From the IMG/VR virus record IMGVR_UViG_3300006163_000012, positions 1 to 30,141 of that record: DNA of 30,141 nt; one strand, written 5' to 3'. The stretch's first letter is position 1; each line of letters starts with the position of its first letter. Shown in pieces: positions 11,559 to 19,100 of the stretch. Source of the stretch: a virus. Position numbers and translations under genes: made by a program. Below the pieces are notes generated by a model. That model was given only the letters and a program-made list of their open reading frames with translations. It had not been told where the DNA came from and made no database searches.

Positions 11559-11913
11559 AGAGACCAGTGGCCCAGAGGATGCTGTGACGCCATCAATTTT
11601 CTCGAGTGATCTCAGAGCTATTGAGGACACCATTAAGTTGATGGCGCCATATCTTGAACAGAACCATCTGACTGATGCCCAAGCCGCCCGGATTGGTCGA
11701 ACCTTATGGGCTAATCTTCGACAAGAAAAACGAAAAAGACGAGACAAGGTGTTCACTATCGGAGATGCAATTCGTTATTCTCAATTTGGAGAATGGCGAG
11801 ATGGAACTGTAATCAATCTGGGAGTAGGAGGGTTTCTCGTAGAGATCAAAGATTCAGAAACGCACAAGACTACTTGGCGAAACACAAACTTCCACGAGAT
11901 TGTCCATGCCTGA
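11548..11913 (+). CDS. Hypothetical protein, 121 aa
   Basis: I place the start at ATG 11548, inside the end of the previous gene, because AAAAAGG lies about 7 nt before it; an upstream TTG has no such site. The N-terminal half is helical (IFSSDLRAIEDTIKLMAPYL, DAQAARIGRTLWANLRQEKRKRR). The C-terminal half is a small beta-barrel-like domain (VFTIGDAIRYSQFGEWRDGT, VINLGVGGFLVEIKD, TTWRNTNFHEIVH), reminiscent of SH3-like or Tudor-like phage domains. Function unknown. Confidence 0.78.
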   Translation: MPPEETSGPEDAVTPSIFSSDLRAIEDTIKLMAPYLEQNHLTDAQAARIGRTLWANLRQEKRKRRDKVFTIGDAIRYSQFGEWRDGTVINLGVGGFLVEIKDSETHKTTWRNTNFHEIVHA

Positions 11914-12130
11914 AGAACCAACGAATAAACAGCTTGCCAATTTCGCCTGCGTCATGACGTATGGATCCATCCTTCCGTCGTATAGAGATCTTATTGAGGC
12001 AATGCTCAACAAGTCCCCTGTCATGCGTGATCAATGGCTTCGTAATCACGCTGATTTTCAGGAAAGGCTAGATGAAATTGCTCAAGAAGACCATAACGTA
12101 CGAGGACTTCAACGGAGAGATGACGAGTGA
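11906..12130 (+). CDS. Hypothetical protein, 74 aa
   Basis: ATG 11906 overlaps the previous stop by 8 bp; the ribosome binding site is weak (ACGAGA). The product is helical and acidic (NKQLANFACVMTYGSILPSY, RDLIEAMLNKSPVMRDQWLR, FQERLDEIAQEDHN). Its last 59 bp overlap the next gene in another frame, an unusually long overlap for this genome, so either its end or the next start could be misassigned. No family recognised. Confidence 0.68.
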   Translation: MPEEPTNKQLANFACVMTYGSILPSYRDLIEAMLNKSPVMRDQWLRNHADFQERLDEIAQEDHNVRGLQRRDDE

Positions 12131-12602
12131 AGATCTCTTCTTTCACCTCTCGAAAGCTGAGCTAGTCGAGCTCGAAATGAGTCATGAAGGCGGTCTGTCA
12201 GTTTCTCTACAAAAGATCGTCGATGCGAAAGACGGTAAGGCTATTATCGCCGAGTTCAAGAGCATCATCTTGGGCTCGTATGGAAAGAAATCGGAAGATG
12301 GGCGTCGATTCATCAAAAACCAGGCTTTGAGAGATGAATTCGAGTCATCTGAGGCATATTCCACTCTCTTCATGGAGTTGGTAACGGACACGGATGCCGC
12401 GGTCGAGTTCATCAATGGAGTCATTCCCAAGGGAATGGTAGAGGAGGCAGAGAGAGTATCCCAAGCCCCTACTCTTACTGCTGTAGCAGAGAATCCCGAG
12501 AAGAAGACTGTCACCAGGCAAGATTTGGTTGAAATGTCTACGGACAAATTCGTCGAAACTCAGAAAAAAATACAGTTAGGCGAAGTTACTCTAGTCGAGT
12601 AA
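12072..12602 (+). CDS. Conserved phage protein, possibly tail-assembly-chaperone-like
   Basis: A 176-residue protein. ATG 12072 follows GGAAAGG. The first 120 residues (TITYEDFNGEMTSEDLFFHL, SKAELVELEMSHEGGLS, LGSYGKKSEDGRRFIKNQAL, AYSTLFMELVTD, AVEFINGVIP) match a pattern I recall from many phages of Gram-positive bacteria, where related genes sit before the tape measure and are called tail assembly chaperones. Here it lies about 9 kb from the end of the tape measure gene, so that label is uncertain. The C-terminal tail is variable. It is followed directly by promoter 13. Confidence 0.72.
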   Translation: MKLLKKTITYEDFNGEMTSEDLFFHLSKAELVELEMSHEGGLSVSLQKIVDAKDGKAIIAEFKSIILGSYGKKSEDGRRFIKNQALRDEFESSEAYSTLFMELVTDTDAAVEFINGVIPKGMVEEAERVSQAPTLTAVAENPEKKTVTRQDLVEMSTDKFVETQKKIQLGEVTLVE

Positions 12603-12627
12603 TCGTAAGAAAAACACGCCGTATAAT
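12603..12627 (+). promoter_or_regulatory. Cassette promoter 13 (TCGTAA-N13-TATAAT)
   Basis: TATAAT 12622-12627 with TCGTAA at 12603-12608, 13 bp apart; the box starts on the base after the upstream stop codon. Confidence 0.83.
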
Positions 12628-12650
12628 AGAACCCATAGTAAGGAGTATAA

Positions 12651-12899
12651 ATGTCCAACGTTGCTCTTCTGAAGGGTGCCGTACATATCGTAGGGGCACT
12701 CGGTGTGCAGAAGGTCGTCGGCGACATCATCAAGAACAACACTGTGGTCGTGAGCACGGCTGACAAAGTCCTGGTCTCGGCTGGCAGTCTTGTTCTCGGA
12801 TCGATGATCGGCGAGCAGGCCACCAAGCACATCTCGCACGTCTTTACGCTCATGAAGGCATCCTTCAACGACAACGACAACGATACCCCGAACACGTAA
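12651..12899 (+). CDS. Hydrophobic small protein, 82 aa
   Basis: ATG 12651 with AAGGAG and its own promoter and terminator, a detached member of the cassette set. Two hydrophobic helices (ALLKGAVHIVGALGVQKVVG and ADKVLVSAGSLVLGSMIG) with many small residues suggest a helical hairpin in the membrane or an amphipathic pair, followed by an Asn/Asp-rich, probably disordered tail (NDNDNDTPNT). No family recognised. Confidence 0.83.
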   Translation: MSNVALLKGAVHIVGALGVQKVVGDIIKNNTVVVSTADKVLVSAGSLVLGSMIGEQATKHISHVFTLMKASFNDNDNDTPNT

Positions 12900-12905
12900 G
12901 TTCAA

Positions 12906-12939
12906 AGACTAAGGTCCCAACACGGACTTTAGTCTTTTC
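12906..12939 (+). terminator. Intrinsic terminator, 12-bp stem
   Basis: Stem AGACTAAGGTCC (12906-12917) / GGACTTTAGTCT (12924-12935) with one G-U, loop CAACAC and TTTT. Similar in sequence to the terminator at 6820. Confidence 0.9.
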
Positions 12940-12955
12940 TATCTTAAGGGGATGA

Positions 12956-13600
12956 ATGGATAATCCTGAATTTCCGTCTAACAGCAACGTCAGTAAGAAC
13001 GCTAACATCGAGGAAAAAGACCTCCAGAGAGTTACTTCTGGACCGGCTACTCGAAGAAAGAAGTCTCTTGGAAGAAAATTCAAGGAGACATTCATCGCTG
13101 GAGATGCAAAAACAGCTGTTTCGTATGCTCTGGTGGACATATTGCTTCCTATGGCGAGGGATACGATCGTTGAGGCAGCACAAGCGGGTATCGAGAGGCT
13201 GATCCTTGGGGATTTTCGCCGGTATAGAGGAATAAATCGTCCTCCGTCAGGTCCAACTGGCGTAGTGAACTATAATCGTTACTCGACGCAGATGGGTACC
13301 AATAGTGGATGGACGCCTCTTTCCTCTCCTCAAAGGACATTGAGTCGTAGAGCACGTTCTCAGCACGATTTCGATGAACTTCTACTAGATTCAAGATCAG
13401 AAGCAGAACAAGTAATCGACCAACTATTCGACGTGGTGAGTCGCTATGACACAGCAACAGTCGCAGATCTTTATGAACTTGTTGGCCTCGCCGGTAACCA
13501 TACGGATCATAAATGGGGTTGGACCGACCTTCGAGGGGCTGGGGTTACGAGGACTCGTGATGGCTACCTTCTGGATCTCCCAGATCCAATCCCCCTCTGA
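12956..13600 (+). CDS. Conserved phage protein, 214 aa
   Basis: ATG 12956 follows AAGGGG (12946-12951). The N-terminal third is polar and basic (ATRRKKSLGRKFKETFIAG), then a helix (AVSYALVDILLPMARDTIVE) and a Pro/Gly/Tyr linker. The conserved C-terminal domain includes SRSEAEQVIDQLFDVVSRYD, TVADLYELVGLAGNHTD, KWGWTDLRGAGV and GYLLDLPDPIPL. I recall close relatives of this C-terminal domain in other phages of Gram-positive hosts, always without a function. A structural role is possible but not shown by the sequence. Confidence 0.8.
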   Translation: MDNPEFPSNSNVSKNANIEEKDLQRVTSGPATRRKKSLGRKFKETFIAGDAKTAVSYALVDILLPMARDTIVEAAQAGIERLILGDFRRYRGINRPPSGPTGVVNYNRYSTQMGTNSGWTPLSSPQRTLSRRARSQHDFDELLLDSRSEAEQVIDQLFDVVSRYDTATVADLYELVGLAGNHTDHKWGWTDLRGAGVTRTRDGYLLDLPDPIPL

Positions 13601-13676
13601 GAAAGAGGTAGTAAAGGAATTGGAGAAAGCACTGAAGGAATTTCCAGCCACCCTTGACGATGACTCAGAAAGTTGA
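13560..13676 (+). CDS. Hypothetical protein, 38 aa
   Basis: I choose ATG 13560 because GAGG (13549-13552) precedes it at 7 nt; a longer version from 13446 would lie mostly inside the previous gene. The product is MATFWISQIQSPSEKEVVKE and a helical, charged end (LEKALKEFPATLDDDSES). It overlaps the previous gene by 41 bp and the next by 17 bp, filling the gap between them, which supports it weakly. Unknown function. Confidence 0.6.
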   Translation: MATFWISQIQSPSEKEVVKELEKALKEFPATLDDDSES

Positions 13677-13875
13677 CATCAAAGAATTCGCCATTCGTGT
13701 AGAGCGCCTGTGTGATTTTCTTCTGGCCAAGATGGACAAAGATGGCTCGAATGATGTCGTAGCGCTGCAAAATCTGAAAGAAGAAGCAGCCAATATTCAG
13801 ATCAATAACACAAACGTGGTCTCCGAATCTATATTTGGTCTCTCGGAGTATATGAAGGGAGTCAATGTACCATGA
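13660..13875 (+). CDS. Hypothetical helical protein, 71 aa
   Basis: ATG 13660 is the best start visible, though no good ribosome binding site precedes it; a TTG at 13654 is the alternative. The product is helical (KEFAIRVERLCDFLLAKMDK, VVALQNLKEEAANIQI, SIFGLSEYMKGVNVP), typical of small phage proteins co-transcribed with structural or replication genes. Its stop overlaps the next ATG (ATGA at 13872), so it is coupled to the membrane protein that follows. Confidence 0.75.
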   Translation: MTQKVDIKEFAIRVERLCDFLLAKMDKDGSNDVVALQNLKEEAANIQINNTNVVSESIFGLSEYMKGVNVP

Positions 13876-14795
13876 GCCTCGTTCCGGAAGCGATTAATAA
13901 TGTAGTCGCCCGTAACGCTCTGCTCGCTCAGAGAAGTTCTCCTGGCATTCTTCTTGGAGTGGGCATTGTCGGCATGGTGGGAAGCACTGTTCTAGCCTGT
14001 CGGGCAACGTTGAAGATGGAAGAAGTCCTGGATGAGACGAGGGGTAAGCTCGAGATGGCAAAGACACTCGAGCACGTAGAGTATAGCGAGAAAGATCGCA
14101 AAAGGGATATCTCGCTGATCTACTTCCAGACGGGAGTAAAGGTCACCAGGCTCTACAGCCCGGCTATCATCGTGGGCGTAATCTCGATCGCTGCTTTGAC
14201 GAAGTCGCACAATATCCTGACCTCACGGAATGCAGCTTTGACTGCAGCATACACTGCTCTCGACAAAGGTTTCAATCAGTATCGGGCTCGTGTGATCGAG
14301 AAGTACGGTGAGGATCAGGATCGTGATTTCCGTTATGGCACGGAACAGGTGGAAATTGTAGATCCAAAGACAAACAAGAAGAAGATCGTAAAACGAGTGA
14401 GCTCTGATGAGCCATCGATTTACGCTCGTTTCTTCGATCAGTCTTCTTCGTCTTGGAGCAAAGAGCCCGAATACAATTTGATCTTCCTCAAAGCACAACA
14501 GAACTACGCAAACGACCTACTCCATGCTCGTGGACATGTTCTTCTGAACGATGTCTATGACATGCTGGGGATTCCAAGATCGAAAGCAGGAGCTGTAGTA
14601 GGTTGGGTTCTGTCAAGGAATGGTACCACCGACGATTTCGTCAATTTCGGCGTATTTGAAGACAGATCGGACAAAGTTCGTGATTTTGTCAACGGTCGTG
14701 AAGGAGCTATTCTTCTCGATTTCAATGTTGACGGCATTATTTATGACAAGATCGATCATCCTGTGGAGGGTTTGTCGTGGCAGCGGAACAGGTAA
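13872..14795 (+). CDS. Membrane protein, paralogue of 10734-11558
   Basis: A 307-residue protein. Membrane segments near residues 25-42 (SPGILLGVGIVGMVGSTV) and 94-112 (YSPAIIVGVISIAALTKSHN). Between them lies a helical region (KMEEVLDETRGKLEMAKTLE). The soluble C-terminal half contains YDMLGIPRSKAGAVVGWVLS, DFVNFGVFEDRSD and AILLDFNVDGIIYD, matching the arrangement of the 10734 protein (YDEIGLPPTS, TVGWNL, CLAIDFANPP). It overlaps the 14777 gene by 19 bp. Function unknown; the two copies are diverged enough to be an old duplication. Confidence 0.83.
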   Translation: MSLVPEAINNVVARNALLAQRSSPGILLGVGIVGMVGSTVLACRATLKMEEVLDETRGKLEMAKTLEHVEYSEKDRKRDISLIYFQTGVKVTRLYSPAIIVGVISIAALTKSHNILTSRNAALTAAYTALDKGFNQYRARVIEKYGEDQDRDFRYGTEQVEIVDPKTNKKKIVKRVSSDEPSIYARFFDQSSSSWSKEPEYNLIFLKAQQNYANDLLHARGHVLLNDVYDMLGIPRSKAGAVVGWVLSRNGTTDDFVNFGVFEDRSDKVRDFVNGREGAILLDFNVDGIIYDKIDHPVEGLSWQRNR

Positions 14796-15652
14796 CAGAG
14801 CAGGTAGCCCAGGGTCTTGAAGAAGCGGCAAGAGGTTTTGAACTGGCAGCAAGAGATGTGCGTCGCATCAATATCAAAAACATCAGTCTTGTTTCCGGAG
14901 GTCTTGCCGTCGGAGTGGTCGTTGGGTTCTACTTCGGTTATCGGTGGAACAAGGAGAAGATCCGTGCCGAAGAGTTCAGAAGGAGCGAAGAGGAAATCGC
15001 CGCTATGCGAGCGGTCTACCAGGCCAGGGAAGCTCGTCACGAAGCCGCCAGAACAAGAGAAGCAGCAGCGTCAAATCCAGTCCAAGAAAAGCCTGCTGTT
15101 GACGACCTGGTAAAGGAAAAGGGATACATCAGAAATTACTCTGCGCCATCCCAGACAGATGTCGGAGAGCGTCCTCTTCCTTCTCCAGTTCCTGGCGTTG
15201 TATCTCCCCCTCGTCGTCCTGTCGCCAAGCCCATCGACGCTGGTTCACTCCCCAAAGACCAGCTCGGAGAAGAGCATTTCTCCAAGAGAACCGAGGAAGG
15301 CGAGAAGGATAAGAACGATGGATGGGTCTACGCTCAGGAACTGACCCAGAGGTCTACGAATCGTCCGTACATCATCCATCAAGACGAGTTTGCTACGAAC
15401 GAGAGTGAGTATCAGCAGGTAACTTATACTTATTACGCTGGCGACGACACTCTCACCGACGAAGACGACACGGTGCTCAACAATCGAGAGAATCTGATTG
15501 GAGTGAACACTCTTCGATGGGGACATGGGGCGGACGACATCAATCTCGTGCATATTCGTAATCCTCAATTGGAGCTCGAATTCGAGATCTGTCGTACGCC
15601 CAGAAGTTTCGAAGAAGAAGTTCTAGGACTACAGAATGAAGAATCAAGCTGA
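14777..15652 (+). CDS. Membrane-anchored conserved phage protein, 291 aa
   Basis: GTG 14777 follows GTGGAGGG. An N-terminal helical region (VTEQVAQGLEEAARGFELAA) leads to one transmembrane helix (about 37-55, ISLVSGGLAVGVVVGFYFGY). A basic coiled-coil segment (KEKIRAEEFRRSEEEIAAMR) and a Pro-rich linker (PSPVPGVVSPPRRPVAKP) follow. The acidic C-terminal domain (RPYIIHQDEFATNESEYQQV, YAGDDTLTDEDDTVLNN, HIRNPQLELEFEI) looks conserved. It is probably a single-pass protein with a large cytoplasmic part. It sits with the paralogous membrane proteins directly before the replication gene; the link is inference. Confidence 0.8.
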   Translation: MAAEQVTEQVAQGLEEAARGFELAARDVRRINIKNISLVSGGLAVGVVVGFYFGYRWNKEKIRAEEFRRSEEEIAAMRAVYQAREARHEAARTREAAASNPVQEKPAVDDLVKEKGYIRNYSAPSQTDVGERPLPSPVPGVVSPPRRPVAKPIDAGSLPKDQLGEEHFSKRTEEGEKDKNDGWVYAQELTQRSTNRPYIIHQDEFATNESEYQQVTYTYYAGDDTLTDEDDTVLNNRENLIGVNTLRWGHGADDINLVHIRNPQLELEFEICRTPRSFEEEVLGLQNEESS

Positions 15653-16145
15653 ACAGCAGTACTTTGAATGGTTGATCTCGCAAATCAATATTCGAGGTAC
15701 TCGTACATTCTATGACCTGTTCGAGACGTTGTTCATGATTGAATTCGACTGGACAGTTCCACACGATCGCAATCGACAACAAGACGGACTCGATTTAAGA
15801 ACAGAATTCTTTAATGGGAAAAAGATCCCTTTGAACAAAAGGGCAACCATTCTCGAAGTTCTGATAGCTCTCAGTCGACGTCTTGCCTTCACAGCAGGGG
15901 GAAGAGCCGAGGATTGGGCATGGCAATTGCTCGTAAATCTTCGGTTGAACAAGATGACTGATCCTTTCACGGAGAACAAAGCGCGAAGAGTAAACAATAT
16001 TCTCGAAACGCTTATCTGGCGTCAATATCGTGATGATGGTCTCGGAGGATTTTTCCCTCTGAATTGGCCAGACACGGATCAGACTAAAGTTGAGATCTGG
16101 TACCAAATGCAGAAATACGTCAACGAGATTCAAGAAGTTTCTTAG
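15636..16145 (+). CDS. Conserved phage protein, 169 aa
   Basis: ATG 15636 with AGGA about 7 nt upstream and a 17-bp overlap with the previous gene. The sequence starts YFEWLISQINIRGTRTFYDL and continues FETLFMIEFDWTVPHDRNRQ, DGLDLRTEFFN, VLIALSRRLAF, FPLNWPDTDQTKVEIWYQMQ. This is a helical phage protein family I recognise only as conserved and uncharacterised. Its place between membrane proteins and the polymerase is its only functional hint. Confidence 0.8.
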   Translation: MKNQAEQQYFEWLISQINIRGTRTFYDLFETLFMIEFDWTVPHDRNRQQDGLDLRTEFFNGKKIPLNKRATILEVLIALSRRLAFTAGGRAEDWAWQLLVNLRLNKMTDPFTENKARRVNNILETLIWRQYRDDGLGGFFPLNWPDTDQTKVEIWYQMQKYVNEIQEVS

Positions 16146-16172
16146 ATCTTAGGGGTTGGGAAAGGGGATCGG

Positions 16173-19100
16173 ATGGACTTTTATCAGATCCGAACCCGAG
16201 AGTTGAAAAATGGGCGTTGTGAGATGTTCCCCGATTTCATTATCGGTCGCTCTCAGGATCTGATGGTTCAAGGACGAACCTTTTATGCCATTTGGGACGA
16301 GAAAAAGGGTCTTTGGTCTCGTGACGAGTACGATGTTCAACGGCTTGTTGATGAGGACCTGGAAGCCGAAGCGGAGAGGAGCCATAAGGAAACCGGAATA
16401 GACTACGACATACGGTACATGCGATCGTTTCAAAGTACTTCGTGGACGCAATTCCGGAAATTCCTGGCAAACATAAGTGATAACAGCAAACCACTCGATT
16501 CCAAAATCATATTTGCCGACACGCCTATCAAAAAGACCGACTATGCGAGTAGGCGGTTAAGCTATGCAATCGGCGGAAATGATATTTCGGCTTGGGACGA
16601 GCTCATCGGGACATTGTATTCAGTCGAAGAGAGGGCAAAGATAGAGTGGGCTATCGGGTCCATCATCGCTGGAGATTCGAAGAAGATTCAAAAGTTCTTC
16701 GTATTCTACGGCCCTGCTGGATCCGGTAAGTCCACCATTTTGAACATCATGGAGAAGCTGTTCGAGGGGTATACGACTACTTTCGACGGGAAGGCTCTTG
16801 GTCGTTCAGATGCAGCATTCTCCACGGAAGCTTTCAAGCACAATCCACTCGTCGCCATCCAGCACGACGGTGACTTGTCGAAGCTTGAAGATAACACTCG
16901 GTTGAACTCAATTGTCTCTCATGAGTACATGTTGATGAACGAGAAGTACAAGCCGAGTTACACAGCAAGGGCGGACGCGCTCTTATTTATAGGCTCGAAT
17001 CAACCGGTGAAGATCAGTGATGCAAAGTCCGGAATCATTCGCCGATTGGTCGATATTCATCCGACTGGAGTACGGATTCCTGTCAGGCACTATCAAGTTC
17101 TTTTAGATCGGATAGATTTCGAGCTGGGCGCAATAGCTGCTCATTGCTGCGCGACATATTTAAAGATGGGTAAGAACTACTACAGTGCCTATCGTCCACT
17201 CGAGATGATGCTTCAAACGGATATTTTCTTCAACTACATCGAGGCTTACTACGACGTATTCAAGTCTCAAGATTACACGACCTTGAAGCAGGCATATGCG
17301 TTCTACAAAGAATTCTGTGCGGAAAGCGGTATAGAGAGGCCTCTTCCTCAGTACAAGATGCGTGAAGAGCTCCGTAACTACTTCAATGAGTTCAAAGACA
17401 AGGCAGAAGTAGACGGAGAGAAAGTACGAAGTTTCTACTCCGGCTTTAACGCAGAGAAATTCAAGATGCCGGTGGATAGAGGTGAAGATGCTCCGGCTTT
17501 CTCTTTGGTAATGGATGAAACCGAATCTCTTTTAGATATTGAGTGGGGTAAGAGATCGGCTCAATACGCGAATAAGGACGAGGCGCCTATTCTCAAATGG
17601 GCCAATGTGACGACCAAGCTCGAAGATCTCGATACAACACGATTGCATTTCGTAAAAGTACCGAGAAAGCATATCGTCATCGACTTCGACTTGGAAGGGC
17701 TGAACGGAGAGAACAGCCTCGAAAGAAATCTGGAAGCAGCCAGTCGTTGGCCAGCTACCTATGCAGAGATCAGCAAATCCGGAGAAGGTGTACATCTTCA
17801 TTACGATTATGAAGGAAATCCCTCTGAGCTTGCAACAGTATATTCAGACGGTATCGAGATCAAGGTCTTCACCGGCGATGCGTCTCTGCGTAGAAAACTA
17901 TCCAAATGTAATGCGGTAGCCGTAGCGACGATAAATAGTGGGCTGCCACTTAAACAAAAGAAGGAGAAGATGCTTAAGGTTCAAACTATCAAAAGTGAAA
18001 AAGGCCTTAGGCAGCTGATCGAACGAAATCTGAAGAAAGAGATACACCCAGGAACCAAGCCCTCGATTGATTTCATCTATCATATTCTCGAGGAAGCCAA
18101 CAACGATGGTCTGAAATACGACGTTACAGACTTACGCCCTCGAATCATGGCATTCGCCAACAACAGCACCAATCAAGCATCTACCTGTCTGAAGGTTGTT
18201 CAGACAATGCGTTTCCAATCCGAGCCAGAGCTTGATGCTGACACTGTCTTGAATGTCGATGACGAGCGCATGGCTATATTTGACGTCGAGGTTTATCCGA
18301 ATCTTTTCGTCATCTGCTGGAAATTCCGTGGAGACGACAAAGTTGTTCGGATGATCAACCCGAAAAGATCAGAAGTCGAAGCCTTGTCGAAATTGAGACT
18401 GGTGGGTTTCTACAATCGACGATTCGACAATCATATTCTCTATGCAGCGATTATGGGTTACACAGTAAGGCAATTGTTCGAACTGTCTCAAAAGATCGTC
18501 GTGGACAACAATCGCAATGCGATGTTCGCGCAGGCGTACAACTTGTCCTACGCCGATGTCTGGGACTTTAGCTCGATCAAGCAGGGTTTGAAGAAGTTCG
18601 AGATCGATCTCGGAATACATCATATGGAGTTGGATATACCGTTGGATCAGCCTGTCGACGAGAAAGATTGGCCTCGAGTCGTCGAATACTGCGTCAACGA
18701 TGTTCGAGCAACTGAAGCTGTGCTCGAAGACCGTTGGGAGGATTTCGTCGCCCGTCAGATCTTAGCCGAATTAAGTGGCTTGAGTATCAACGACACTACT
18801 CAAAGACATTCCGCGAAGATCATATTTGAAGAAGAAAAGAACCCGCAACAATACTTCGTCTATACGGATCTGAGTCAAGAGTTCCCAGGCTATACGTTCG
18901 ACGCGGGTAAGAGCTCCTATCGAGGAGAAAATCCTGGAGAAGGTGGGTACGTATATTCTGAACCGGGAATCTATACCAATGTAGCCTTGCTGGACATTGC
19001 TTCGATGCATCCTACCACTATCGAGATTCTAAATTTGTTTGGGAAGTACACCCAACGTTACAGTGAGCTCAAGAAAGCTCGGATTGCAATCAAGCAGAAA

